From: Microbacterium galbinum
Lineage (GTDB): Bacteria > Actinomycetota > Actinomycetes > Actinomycetales > Microbacteriaceae
NCBI RefSeq assembly: GCF_023101185.1
Contig: NZ_CP078077.1
Location: 1,579,630-1,643,629, forward strand
Reading direction: 5' to 3'
Length of the DNA: 64,000 bases
Under the pieces are notes generated by a model. The model made no database searches, had not been told where the DNA came from, and saw only the letters and a program-made list of their open reading frames with translations. The first letter of the stretch is position 1, and each line of letters starts with the position of its first letter. A program made the position numbers and the translations under genes. Positions 54,184 through 63,176 of this stretch are shown here, in pieces.

Positions 54184-55239
54184 ATGGACCAGGGACAACG
54201 GCTGCGCGGCGAGACCGTCGCGGTCTGGGCCACGGTCGTCTGCTTCGTGCTCGGCACCTCCGCCGGCTTCCTGCTGCTGGGCCCCGAGCCTCGGATGCTC
54301 ATCGGCTCCGGCTCCCTGGCGCTTCCCGCCGCCTCCGCCGCCGGTGTCATCGCCGGCGGCGCCTTCGTCGTGAGCACGCTCCGGCATCGTCGGAACGAGA
54401 CCGCACCCATGCCGCGCTGGCAGCGCATCATCACCGATATCTCGGCGATCGCCCTCACCGTCGCCTTCGCCGGTGTCGCGGGCATGGGCGTGCTCCTCGG
54501 CACCCAGGTGCTGGCGATCGGGCTGCAGGGCCTCGAGCTGACCCTCGTCGGCGGCGCCCTCGTCACCGGGTTCGCCGCGGCCGTGGGCGGACGATTCGCC
54601 TTCGCGGCGGGCATCGGGCTGCGAACAGCCGACCTGTCGAGCATCCTGTTCGGCTATCTGGTGATCGGCACCCTCTTCGCGATGGTGACCGCCGCAGACC
54701 CCCGATGGTGGGAGATCAACTTCTCGCAGCTCGGCATGGGCGACGACGCCTGGGCGTTCAACGGCACCCTGGTCGTCGCCGGTGCGCTGGTCGGCACGGT
54801 CGGTGCGTACATCGGCCGCGACCTGCACCGCATCCTCGGAGACCCGGCGCTCGGACGCATCGCGGTCACCTCGGGACTGTGGATCGTCACCGGGTTCGCG
54901 CTCGCCGGGGTGGGCCTGCTGCCGCTGCACCGCTTCCCCGAGGCGCACAACATCGTGGCGCCCATCACGCTCCTGTTCTTCGCTGCGTCGATGACCGTGA
55001 CGGCGATCGTCGTGCCCGGGGCGCCGCGCGCACTGAGCATCACCACGATCGGGGTGGGGGCGCTGGTCACGGTCGCGTTCGTGCTGTTCGCGGTGTTCGG
55101 TCTCATCACGATGACCGCGCTCGAGGCGATGGCCGTCGGTCTCGGGCTGCTCTGGATGACGACCCTCGTGCGCGTGCTCGCGATCCTCTCGCCCGACGTG
55201 CCGCGTCCGTCGGCGCGCGCGCACCTGCTGCACGCCTGA
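54184..55239 (+). CDS. Polytopic membrane protein of unknown function
   Basis: A 351-residue protein with about ten hydrophobic helices. The second half, from SSILFGYLVIGTLFAMVTAA onward with WWEINFSQLGMGDDAWAFNG, resembles DUF998-like proteins. The first part (VAVWATVVCFVLGTSAGFLL) forms four further helices. It may regulate a transport or stress process, but nothing specific is visible. Monocistronic, preceded by an imperfect palindrome. Confidence 0.75.
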   Translation: MDQGQRLRGETVAVWATVVCFVLGTSAGFLLLGPEPRMLIGSGSLALPAASAAGVIAGGAFVVSTLRHRRNETAPMPRWQRIITDISAIALTVAFAGVAGMGVLLGTQVLAIGLQGLELTLVGGALVTGFAAAVGGRFAFAAGIGLRTADLSSILFGYLVIGTLFAMVTAADPRWWEINFSQLGMGDDAWAFNGTLVVAGALVGTVGAYIGRDLHRILGDPALGRIAVTSGLWIVTGFALAGVGLLPLHRFPEAHNIVAPITLLFFAASMTVTAIVVPGAPRALSITTIGVGALVTVAFVLFAVFGLITMTALEAMAVGLGLLWMTTLVRVLAILSPDVPRPSARAHLLHA

Positions 55240-55342
55240 CCCGGGCGCCGAGCGTCCGCCTTCGAACGGGTGCTGTCAACCCCGTCGTCTCGATCGGCGA
55301 TGCCGTGCTGAATAGGACTCCGACTTACAAGGAGGAATCACC

Positions 55343-55798
55343 ATGGCGCAGATCATCGAGACCATCGACGTGGACGTCCCCGTCACCACCGCCTACAACC
55401 AGTGGACGCAGTTCGAGAGCTTCCCGCAGTTCCTGTCGGAGGTCGAGTCGATCACCCAGATCGACGACACCCACAACCGCTGGAAGGTCAAGGTCGGCGG
55501 TGTCGAGCGCGAGTTCGACGCCGAGATCACCGAGCAGCACCCCGACGAGCGCGTCGCGTGGAACAGCATCGGCGGCGACACCGAGCACGCGGGTGTCGTG
55601 ACCTTCCACAAGCTCTCCGACATCAAGACACGGGTCACCGTTCAGATCGACTGGGAGCCCGAGGGCTTCGTCGAGAAGGTCGGCTCTCTCGTGGGAGCCG
55701 GATCGCACGCCGTGAAGAAGGACCTCGAGAACTTCAAGGAGTTCATCGAGACGCGCGGCGCCGAGACCGGCGAGTGGCGGGGCGACGTCGACGCCTGA
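55343..55798 (+). CDS. SRPBCC family (cyclase/dehydrase-like) protein
   Basis: A 151-residue START-like protein: IDVDVPVTTAYNQWTQFESF (about 8-27), SEVESITQIDDTHNRWKVKV, RVAWNSIGGDTEHAGVVTFH and the C-terminal helix KKDLENFKEFIETRG. It resembles the coenzyme Q-binding/polyketide cyclase group, single-domain. AAGGAGGA precedes the ATG. Typical companion of stress proteins; ligand unknown. Confidence 0.88.
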   Translation: MAQIIETIDVDVPVTTAYNQWTQFESFPQFLSEVESITQIDDTHNRWKVKVGGVEREFDAEITEQHPDERVAWNSIGGDTEHAGVVTFHKLSDIKTRVTVQIDWEPEGFVEKVGSLVGAGSHAVKKDLENFKEFIETRGAETGEWRGDVDA

Positions 55799-55816
55799 CG
55801 TACGCGGGCTCGATCG

Positions 55817-55897
55817 CCGAGCCACCCCTCTGCAGTCCAGCCACCCCCTTCTGCCCCGTGCAGGAGGGGGTGGCTGGCGCATAAGGGGGTGGGTCGG
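55817..55897. repeat. Nested palindromic element, GCCACCCC family
   Basis: The inner arms CCAGCCACCCCCTTCTGC (55837-55854) and GCAGGAGGGGGTGGCTGG (55860-55877) match in 17 of 18 positions with a 5-nt loop. The outer arms CCGAGCCACCCCTCTGC (55817-55833) and GCATAAGGGGGTGGGTCGG (55879-55897) repeat the same word: A-A-a-a. Tandem gene context (plus to plus), so it may terminate the SRPBCC gene. Confidence 0.8.
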
Positions 55898-55975
55898 CCG
55901 AAGATAGGGAATCCGTCCGATGTCGGGAGGGGGCCTCAGAGCGTTGTCTAGGGATATCGACAACGAGGAGGCCTC

Positions 55976-56254
55976 ATGTACGAGCAGACCTATTCGCACC
56001 AGGTGGTCACTGCATTCGAGCAGCAGCAGCGGGAGCAGGCGATCGAACGGCGCCGGTCGATCCGCGAGCACGCCGACCAGATCGTGCCGCGGCCGGTGGG
56101 AGTGATCGGGCGGATGCTGGGGCGTCGGGCGAGCGCACTTCCTGTCGTGCGTGGCCGGCGTCGGGCGCCCGCCCCGCAGGGCTCGACGACGGATGCAGCG
56201 CCCGCACGCAGCCGCGCCGCCGGTGTGACGCGCGAGCCGGTCGCGGCCCGGTGA
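55976..56254 (+). CDS. Small basic hypothetical protein
   Basis: A 92-residue protein: an N-terminal helix rich in Gln, Glu and Arg (AFEQQQREQAIERRRSIREH) and an Arg/Ala/Pro-rich tail. No membrane segment. CGAGGAGG upstream supports the start. It lies just before the LuxR-type regulator gene. Unknown function. Confidence 0.6.
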   Translation: MYEQTYSHQVVTAFEQQQREQAIERRRSIREHADQIVPRPVGVIGRMLGRRASALPVVRGRRRAPAPQGSTTDAAPARSRAAGVTREPVAAR

Positions 56255-56343
56255 ATCCGGTCGTCGCACTGCGCCGAGACCGGCCCGGCGCCGGTGATCG
56301 GGCGAGCCCGGCGGATGTCGGAGGGGAGTGGCACGATGAAGGC

Positions 56344-59250
56344 ATGTCCTCCTTCGCGCCGAGCTCCGCGATGGTCGGGCGCGAAGCCGAGATCGGCCTC
56401 GTGCGCCGGCTCTTCGAGGGTGCGGCCGACGGGGTCCCGGTCGGTGTGCTGATCGACGGCGAGGCCGGTATCGGCAAGTCGCGGCTGCTGCGCGAGTTCG
56501 CGACCGAGGTCTCGACGCGCGCCGACGTGCACGTGGGCTGGTGCCTCGATCTCGGCGCGGCCCGCACCGCCTACGGCCCGCTCACGGCGATCCTGCGCTC
56601 GATCGTGGGGCATCTGGGTGCCGAACGCGTGCGCGAGGCCGTCGGCGTCGGTGCCGAGGCACTCGGCATGCTGCTGCCCGAACTCGTCGACGAGCCCGCC
56701 GACCGGGCGCGCACGAGCCCCGACCGCCTGCGCGACGCGATCGCCACGCTCATCGAGACCGCGGCCGAGGCGGCCCCGCAGGTGCTCGTGATCGAAGACC
56801 TGCACTGGGCCGACGAGTCGACACTCGCGCTCCTCTCCTTCCTGCTGCGCACCCTCGCGCGGGGCCGGGTGCTCCTGCTGCTCAGCTGCCGCAGCGACGA
56901 CGTGCGCCGGGGTGATGCCGTGAGCCGGTTCATCGTCGAGGCGACGCGGTCCCGCCTGATCGAGCGGGTGACTCTGCCGCGGCTCGACGGCGACGCCGTG
57001 CGCGCCCTGGCCGAGCAGCTCACCGGCCGCTCGGTCTCCGACGGCGCTCTCGCCCGCATGCAGGAGCGCGCCGAGGGAGTGCCGTTCTTCGTCGAGGAGA
57101 TCGCCGACTGCACGACGGGTCCGCTGCCCGACGGCCTGCGCGACGTGCTCCTCACCCGCTTCGACCGCCTCGGCGACGACGCGCAGCGGGTGGTGCAGGT
57201 CGCCTCGGGAGCCGAGCGCCCCCTCTCGCACCCGCTGCTGTCGACGCTGGCGGGGCTGCCCGAGGATCGGCTCGACGAGGCGATCCGTGAGGCGGCGCGC
57301 GGCGGCATCCTGGTGATCGATTCCGACCTCTACCGGTTCCGGCACGCGCTGCTGCGCGAGGCCGTGCACGACGACCTCCTGCCCGGAGAGCGGTCTCGGC
57401 TGCACCGCGCCTACGCCGAGGCGCTCGAGGCGCAGCGCGACGGAACCGACGGCGTCGACACCGCCTCGCTCGCACATCACTGGCATCTCGCGCAGGACGA
57501 ACCGCGGGCGCTCCTCGCCTCGATCGACGCGATGCGCGATGCGAAGGGGCGCTTCGCGTTCGCGGCCGCCGCGCGCTTCGGCGAGCTCGCGCTCGAGATC
57601 TGGCCGAGCGTGCCCGACGCCGCGACCGTCGCCGGGCTCTCGCACGTCGACCTATTGCAGACGCTCGGATCCGTGCTCCGCAACGCCGGTGACGGCGAAC
57701 GCGCACTCGCCGTGATCAGCGCCGCACTCGACGAGATCGACCCCGAGACGGTCGCGCCGAGGCTCCATGCCCGTCTGCTGCGCGACAAGGCCCAGTACCT
57801 CGCCAACCTTGGCCGCCCCGGGGCGATCCCGCTCACCGAGCAGGCACTCGACCTCGCGGCGCGGGTCGGCGACGACGCGCTGCACGCCACCGTTCTCAAC
57901 CAGCTCGCCAGCCGCTACATGGTCGCCGGGCGACTGCACGATGCGCTCCGCGTCGCCGACGAGGCCGAGCGGATCGCGAGCCGTGCGGGCGACCGCGATC
58001 AGATGTCGATCGCGGCGAACGTGCACGGCGTCTCACTCGCACACCTGGGCGACATCACGGGCGGCATCCTGGAGTTCGACCGCGCGCGCGACCTCGCCCG
58101 CAGCTCCAACGCCGACCTGCGCTACCGCGTCAACTACTCCGACGCCCTCACCCTGCTCGGTCGCTACGGCGAGGCGGTGCTCATCGCCGAAGAAGGCCTC
58201 GCCCTCGCGCGATCGCTCGGTGTCGGTCGCAGCTCGGGCTCGATCATGATGCAGAACATGTCGGTCGCGCTGTTCGAACGCGGCGAGATCGAGCGGGTCG
58301 ACGAGATGATGTCGCGCGATCACCGGCAGGGAGCGCTGCGGGTCTTCCGCATGTACTCGAGCATGACGCGGGTGCGCGCACTCGCCTGGCGCGGGCGGTC
58401 GACCGAGGCCGCCGACATGCTGCGCGAATGGCGCCCGGCCTTCGTCGAGACCGGGCAGACCGAGCGGCAGATCTGGTACGACCTCATCACGATGACCGTC
58501 GCCGTGGCCGAGAGCGCGGGCGACCTGCGCGGTGCGCTCGCCGAGATCGTCGCGATGCTCGACGACGACGGCCCCGTGCTGCTGCACCAGAGGCGGCTGC
58601 TGCTGCAGGCGGCGGCGATCATCGCCGATCTGCGCGCCGAGGGCGACGACACCGCTGCGGTGTCGGAACGGGTGGCGGATGCCTGGGCGGCGCAGCCCGC
58701 TCAGCTGCTCGCCGACTCGTGGTCGCCGATCGTCGAAGCGCTGCTGTCGCCGTCCGACCCCGCGTTGCAGCGAGCGATCGACCTGGCCGAGGGAGACGAC
58801 GTGCCCGTGGTGTTCCGCGTCATCACCCGTCTCGAGCGAGCGCGACTGCTGCTGCGCACGGGCGACCGAACGGCGGCGGGGACCCTGCTGGCCGAAGCCG
58901 CGACGATTGCGCGGACGCTCGGCCACGCCCGCCTCACGACCACGGTCACGACCTTCGCGCACGCGGCGGGGCTCTCGCTCGATCCGGTGCGCGGTGACAG
59001 CGCGGCGACGGCATCCGCGTCCGATCCCGACGCGCTCACCGCCCGCGAACGGCAGGTGCTCGACCTCCTGGCCGAGGGGCTGAGCAACCGCCAGATCGGC
59101 GAGCAGCTCTTCATCAGCGTCAAGACGGTGAGCGTGCACGTCTCGGCCGTGCTGCGCAAGCTCGGCGTCAGCACCCGCACCGAGGCGGCCATCGCGGCGG
59201 GTGCGCGCATGCCCGCCCAGGTGAACTCCCGACCGGGCGTGATACGGTGA
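56344..59250 (+). CDS. Large ATP-binding LuxR-family regulator
   Basis: A 968-residue LAL-type transcription factor. The N-terminal AAA-like ATPase has Walker A IDGEAGIGKSRLLREF (about 38-53) and Walker B VLVIEDLHWADESTLALLSF (about 143-162). The central region is TPR-like (about 380-830). The C-terminal LuxR HTH spans about 896-960: LTARERQVLDLLAEGLSNRQ, IGEQLFISVKTVSVHVSAVL. Such regulators integrate ATP and ligand signals. ATG 56344 was chosen for the complete ATPase start. No obvious target operon adjoins. Confidence 0.9.
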   Translation: MSSFAPSSAMVGREAEIGLVRRLFEGAADGVPVGVLIDGEAGIGKSRLLREFATEVSTRADVHVGWCLDLGAARTAYGPLTAILRSIVGHLGAERVREAVGVGAEALGMLLPELVDEPADRARTSPDRLRDAIATLIETAAEAAPQVLVIEDLHWADESTLALLSFLLRTLARGRVLLLLSCRSDDVRRGDAVSRFIVEATRSRLIERVTLPRLDGDAVRALAEQLTGRSVSDGALARMQERAEGVPFFVEEIADCTTGPLPDGLRDVLLTRFDRLGDDAQRVVQVASGAERPLSHPLLSTLAGLPEDRLDEAIREAARGGILVIDSDLYRFRHALLREAVHDDLLPGERSRLHRAYAEALEAQRDGTDGVDTASLAHHWHLAQDEPRALLASIDAMRDAKGRFAFAAAARFGELALEIWPSVPDAATVAGLSHVDLLQTLGSVLRNAGDGERALAVISAALDEIDPETVAPRLHARLLRDKAQYLANLGRPGAIPLTEQALDLAARVGDDALHATVLNQLASRYMVAGRLHDALRVADEAERIASRAGDRDQMSIAANVHGVSLAHLGDITGGILEFDRARDLARSSNADLRYRVNYSDALTLLGRYGEAVLIAEEGLALARSLGVGRSSGSIMMQNMSVALFERGEIERVDEMMSRDHRQGALRVFRMYSSMTRVRALAWRGRSTEAADMLREWRPAFVETGQTERQIWYDLITMTVAVAESAGDLRGALAEIVAMLDDDGPVLLHQRRLLLQAAAIIADLRAEGDDTAAVSERVADAWAAQPAQLLADSWSPIVEALLSPSDPALQRAIDLAEGDDVPVVFRVITRLERARLLLRTGDRTAAGTLLAEAATIARTLGHARLTTTVTTFAHAAGLSLDPVRGDSAATASASDPDALTARERQVLDLLAEGLSNRQIGEQLFISVKTVSVHVSAVLRKLGVSTRTEAAIAAGARMPAQVNSRPGVIR

Positions 59251-59484
59251 CCTTGCTCCTCCTTCCGGGGGATCGTTCATCACCGGCCCGCGAATCTCCA
59301 CGAGACGTGTGCGGCCCTCTACACGGATCCGACTTCTGCGCCGATCGGTTCGGCACGGATTCCGAAAAACCTTCATCTCACGCCTCCTCGCCGGAGAGCG
59401 TCACCCTGTACCCATCGGATGCTCCGGTGCGGTGCTGCGGCCGTGTACAACAGCGGCCACATCAAAAAAGAAAGAAGAAAACAC
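59251..59484 (+). promoter_or_regulatory. Long leader of the cold-shock gene
   Basis: The 234-bp gap upstream of the cold-shock gene should contain its promoter and a long 5' leader, as is common for csp genes. An A-rich tract (AAAAAAGAAAGAAGAAAA) lies just before the ATG and gives a ribosome site. No defined cold-box can be pinned down by eye. Confidence 0.4.
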
Positions 59485-59688
59485 ATGGCCACTGGCACTG
59501 TGAAATGGTTCAACGCGGAAAAGGGCTTCGGCTTCATCGCTCCCGATGACGGCACCGACGACCTGTTCGCCCACTACTCGGCGATCACCGGAAGCGGCTT
59601 CAAGGAGCTGCGCGAGAACCAGAAGGTCGAATTCGACGCTGAGCGCGGCCCCAAGGGCATGCAGGCTGCGAACATTCGCCCCCTCTGA
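59485..59688 (+). CDS. cspA: Cold-shock protein
   Basis: A 67-residue single CSD protein: [20 protein letters not shown] (RNP1 KGFGFI) and [20 protein letters not shown] (RNP2-like), ending ANIRPL. It binds single-stranded RNA/DNA as a chaperone. The ATG is preceded by AAAGAAGAAA. A strong terminator follows. Confidence 0.95.
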   Translation: MATGTVKWFNAEKGFGFIAPDDGTDDLFAHYSAITGSGFKELRENQKVEFDAERGPKGMQAANIRPL

Positions 59689-59707
59689 TCCCTCGTGATC
59701 GTATGAG

Positions 59708-59737
59708 GCCGGTCGGCTCCTTCGGGAGCCGGCCGGC
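59708..59737 (+). terminator. Terminator after the cold-shock gene
   Basis: 13-bp stem GCCGGTCGGCTCC (59708-59720) / GGAGCCGGCCGGC (59725-59737) with a TTCG tetraloop, then TTCTTCGTTT. Confidence 0.92.
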
Positions 59738-59757
59738 TTCTTCGTTTCCGGGGTGAG

Positions 59758-59820
59758 GCCCTTCGTCTCGCTCCGCTCGCTCAGGAACCGGATCCGGCTC
59801 CGCTCGCTCAGGAACCGGCT
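59758..59820. repeat. Two copies of the CTTCGTCTCG..CTCAGGAACCGG repeat
   Basis: A full copy (59761-59790) is followed by a truncated direct copy, GGCTCCGCTCGCTCAGGAAC (59794-59813). They lie between the cold-shock terminator and the iron-regulated promoter. Confidence 0.85.
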
Positions 59821-59861
59821 CGGGGACCACTGGAATACGGGTAACGATGCGGCCACCCGAA

Positions 59862-59907
59862 TTGAGGTTCGCCTTACTTCAGGTTACATTAGGTCAGCCT
59901 TACCAAA
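59862..59907 (+). promoter_or_regulatory. Two IdeR/DtxR-like iron boxes
   Basis: TTGAGGTTCGCCTTACTTC (59862-59880) and TTAGGTCAGCCTTACCAAA (59889-59907) each resemble the 19-bp iron box TTAGGTTAGGCTAACCTAA, nine bases apart. Iron-loaded IdeR/DtxR would repress the downstream ABC operon. Confidence 0.82.
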
Positions 59908-59955
59908 CCGGCGCGACTCTGCGCCTCACCCCTCCTCAACCCGAAGGGATCTGCT

Positions 59956-60984
59956 GTGCGCACTTCTCGTCTCCTCGCCGTCGGTGCCGCCGCGGCACTC
60001 GCGCTGAGCCTCACGGCCTGCGCGACGTCCGCCTCCGAGAGCGGTTCGGATGCCGGCGCCAACCCGGCCTCCGACGACGCCTTCCCCGTGACGATCGAGC
60101 ACGTCTACGGCGAGACCACGATCGAGTCCAAGCCCGAGCGCGTGGCGACGGTCGCCTGGGCGAACCACGAGGTGCCGCTGGCGCTCGGCATCGTGCCGGT
60201 CGGTTTCAGCAAGGCCAGCTGGGGCGACGACGACGACAACGGCATCCTGCCCTGGGTCGAGGAGAAGCTCGACGAGCTCGGCGGCGAAGAGCCGGTGCTC
60301 TTCGACGAGGCCGACGGCATCGACTACGAGGCCGTCGCCGACACGAACCCCGACGTCATCCTCGCCTCGTACTCCGGCCTGACGCAGGAGGAGTACGACA
60401 CCCTCTCCAAGATCGCTCCGGTCGTCGCCTACCCCGAGATCGCCTGGGGCACCCCGGTCGACGAGATGATCGAGATGAACTCGAAGGCCCTCGGCCTCGA
60501 GGAGGAGGGTCAGGCCCTCATCGACGACCTCCACGCCGACGCCGATGCAGCGCTCGAGGAGAACAGCGTCCTCAAGGACAAGAAGGTGCTCTTCGCCTTC
60601 TTCGACCCGACCGACCTGAGCCAGATCGGCTACTACACGGCCGTCGACACGCGCCCCGGCTACCTGCACGACGACCTCGGTCTGCCGTTCCCCTCGATCG
60701 TCGAGGAGTCCGCCGACAGCAAGGAGTTCTACCTGTCGGTGAGCGCCGAGGACGCCGCGAAGTTCGACGACGTCGACGTGATCGCCACCTACGGCGACGA
60801 GTCGCTCATCGCGACCCTGCAGGCCGACCCGCTGCTGTCGAAGATCCCGGCCATCGCCGAGGGACGCATCGCGATCCTCCCCGACGCCACCCCGATCGCG
60901 GCATCCGCCAACCCGTCGCCGCTGTCGATTCCGTGGGGTCTCAGCGACTACCTCGCCCTGCTGGCCGCGCCGCTCGCTCAGTAA
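59956..60984 (+). CDS. Iron-siderophore ABC transporter binding lipoprotein
   Basis: A 342-residue FecB/FepB-type binding protein. The signal MRTSRLLAVGAAAALALSLT (GTG start) ends at lipobox LTAC. The mature part contains VTIEHVYGETTIESKPERVA and VADTNPDVILASYSGLTQEE. It captures ferric siderophores and passes them to the two FecCD permeases downstream. GAAGGGA precedes the GTG. Confidence 0.93.
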   Translation: MRTSRLLAVGAAAALALSLTACATSASESGSDAGANPASDDAFPVTIEHVYGETTIESKPERVATVAWANHEVPLALGIVPVGFSKASWGDDDDNGILPWVEEKLDELGGEEPVLFDEADGIDYEAVADTNPDVILASYSGLTQEEYDTLSKIAPVVAYPEIAWGTPVDEMIEMNSKALGLEEEGQALIDDLHADADAALEENSVLKDKKVLFAFFDPTDLSQIGYYTAVDTRPGYLHDDLGLPFPSIVEESADSKEFYLSVSAEDAAKFDDVDVIATYGDESLIATLQADPLLSKIPAIAEGRIAILPDATPIAASANPSPLSIPWGLSDYLALLAAPLAQ

Positions 60985-61017
60985 TCGATCAGTCCGCTCG
61001 CGCGGAGTGACACCTCA

Positions 61018-62061
61018 GTGACCGCCACCACCACCATCGCACCGGGCGCCGCAGACCTGCGGCGCCCGGTGCTGGTGCGCACGCTCTGGCTTCTCGCCGG
61101 AGTCGTACTCCTGCTGGTCCTCAGCATCCTGTCGGTGTCGTTCGGCGTGCGCGCCGTGTCGTTCGACGACATCGTCGCGGCGTTCAGCGGCCACAGCGAC
61201 ACGATCGAGCAGGCCGCGATCGTCAAGCGCATCCCGCGCACGGTGCTCGCTCTGCTCGTCGGCGCCGCGCTCGCTCTCTCGGGTGCCACGATGCAGGCCG
61301 TCACCCGCAACCCGATCGCCGACCCCGGCATCCTGGGCGTCTCGAACGGCGCATCGCTCGCCGTCGTCATCGGCATCGCCTTCTTCGGACTGGCCAACCC
61401 CTACGGGCAGATGGCCTTCGCGATCGTCGGTGCCGCTGCCGCGGCGACCTTCGTCTACACGGTCGGGTCGCTCGGCCGCGGCGGTGCGACCCCCCTCAAA
61501 CTCGCCCTGGCGGGCGCCGCTACCTCGGCCGCGTTCGCCTCGCTCATCAGCGCCATCATGCTGCCCCGCGTCGATCTGCTGCAGACGTTCCAGTCGTGGC
61601 AGGTCGGTGGCGTCGGCGGCGCCGAGTGGCCCCGCATCGCTCTCACCGCCCCGGTGCTCCTCGTCGGTGCTCTCATCTGCTTCGCCAGCTCGCGTGGCAT
61701 GAACTCGCTCGCGCTGGGCGACGACATGGCCAAGGGGCTGGGCGAGCACGTCTTCCGCACCCGGATGCTGTCGGCCCTGGGCGCAGTCATCCTCGCCGGT
61801 GCCGCTACCGCCATCGCCGGACCGATCGGATTCGTCGGCCTCGTCATCCCCCACGTCTGCCGCATGCTGATCGGCACCGACCACCGCTGGCTGCTGCCGT
61901 TCTCGGCGGTCGCCGGCGCCGCGCTGCTGACCGCGAGCGACATCGTCGGCCGTGTGATCTCGCCGTCGTCCGAAGAGATCCAGGTCGGCATCATCACCGC
62001 GATCATCGGCGCCCCGTTCTTCATCTGGATCGTCCGCCGTCAGAAGGTGCGTGAGCTGTGA
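61018..62061 (+). CDS. FecCD-type iron-siderophore permease 1
   Basis: A 347-residue BtuC/FecCD permease with about nine or ten helices: RIPRTVLALLVGAALALSGA (about 79-98), GATMQAVTRNPIADPGILGVSNGA-type signature (shown here in part) and TAIAGPIGFVGLVIPHVCRM near 265-285. GTG start. It overlaps the second permease by 4 bp. Forms the heterodimeric channel with it. Confidence 0.92.
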   Translation: MTATTTIAPGAADLRRPVLVRTLWLLAGVVLLLVLSILSVSFGVRAVSFDDIVAAFSGHSDTIEQAAIVKRIPRTVLALLVGAALALSGATMQAVTRNPIADPGILGVSNGASLAVVIGIAFFGLANPYGQMAFAIVGAAAAATFVYTVGSLGRGGATPLKLALAGAATSAAFASLISAIMLPRVDLLQTFQSWQVGGVGGAEWPRIALTAPVLLVGALICFASSRGMNSLALGDDMAKGLGEHVFRTRMLSALGAVILAGAATAIAGPIGFVGLVIPHVCRMLIGTDHRWLLPFSAVAGAALLTASDIVGRVISPSSEEIQVGIITAIIGAPFFIWIVRRQKVREL

Positions 62062-63176
62062 CCACGACCGACCGCACGAAATCCTCGGGAAGCACCGGCC
62101 CCGCCGGTGCCCCCGAACACACGCTCGACCGCCCGGAGCAGACGGCATCCGCCCGCGTCGCCGCCATCGTCGCCGGGCGCCGTGCGCGCCACCGCCGCCA
62201 CGCCAGCGCGACGATCGTGCTCGGCATCCTCGTCTTCGCGCTGTTCGCCGTCGCGCTCATGGTCGGCAACACGTTCTACACGCCCGACGAGGTCATCCGC
62301 GTGATCCTCGGCGAGACCGTGCCCGGGGCCTCGTTCACGGTCGGCGACCTGCGTCTGCCGCGCGCGGTGCTCGCGATCCTCACCGGTTTCGGATTCGGCA
62401 TCGCAGGCGTGAGCTTCCAGACCCTGCTGCGCAACCCGCTCGCCTCGCCCGACATCATCGGCATCTCGGCGGGGGCGGGCGCGGCGGCCGTGTTCGGCAT
62501 CATCGTGCTGTCGCTCAACGGCCCGGTCGTCTCGGTCTTCGCGCTGGCGGGAGCCGTGCTCACCGCGCTCGTGATCTACCTGCTCTCGATCAAGGGCGGC
62601 TTCGCGGGCACCCGGCTCATCCTGATCGGCATCGGCGTCGCGGCCATGCTGCAGAGCCTCATCTCGTACATGCTGTCGCGCGCCGCGAACTGGGACATCC
62701 AGACCGCGATGCAGTGGCTCACCGGCAGCCTCAACAACGCCTCGTGGGAGCGGGTGCTGCCGATGGCGATCGCCGCGGCCGTGATCGTTCCGCTGATGCT
62801 GTCGCAGGGGCGGGCGCTGGGCGCCCTGCAGCTCGGCGACGACTCGGCATCCGGCCTCGGCATCCGCGTGAACGTCACCCGCCTGCTGTTCATCCTCGGG
62901 GCCGTCACCCTGCTCGCCTTCGCGACCGCCGCGACGGGGCCGATCGCCTTCGTCGCGTTCATGGCCGGTCCGATCGCTGCACGCATCACCGGCCCCGGCG
63001 CGAACCTGCTGCTGCCCAGCGCCTTCGTCGGCGCCGTGCTCGTGCTCGGCAGCGACCTGATCGCCCAGTTCCTGCTCGGCACCCGCTACCCGGTCGGCGT
63101 CGTCACCGGCGTGCTCGGCGCGCCGTATCTGATCTACCTGCTCATCCGCACCAACCGCTCGGGAGGATCGCTGTGA
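62058..63176 (+). CDS. FecCD-type iron-siderophore permease 2
   Basis: A 372-residue permease with an unusually long polar N-terminus of about 50 residues (Thr/Ser/Arg-rich, including GRRARHRRHASA) before helix 1. The body is FecCD-like: RLPRAVLAILTGFGFGIAGV, SFQTLLRNPLASPDIIGISA and TAATGPIAFVAFMAGPIAAR. GTG start, overlapping both neighbours by 4 bp. Confidence 0.92.
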   Translation: MTTTDRTKSSGSTGPAGAPEHTLDRPEQTASARVAAIVAGRRARHRRHASATIVLGILVFALFAVALMVGNTFYTPDEVIRVILGETVPGASFTVGDLRLPRAVLAILTGFGFGIAGVSFQTLLRNPLASPDIIGISAGAGAAAVFGIIVLSLNGPVVSVFALAGAVLTALVIYLLSIKGGFAGTRLILIGIGVAAMLQSLISYMLSRAANWDIQTAMQWLTGSLNNASWERVLPMAIAAAVIVPLMLSQGRALGALQLGDDSASGLGIRVNVTRLLFILGAVTLLAFATAATGPIAFVAFMAGPIAARITGPGANLLLPSAFVGAVLVLGSDLIAQFLLGTRYPVGVVTGVLGAPYLIYLLIRTNRSGGSL

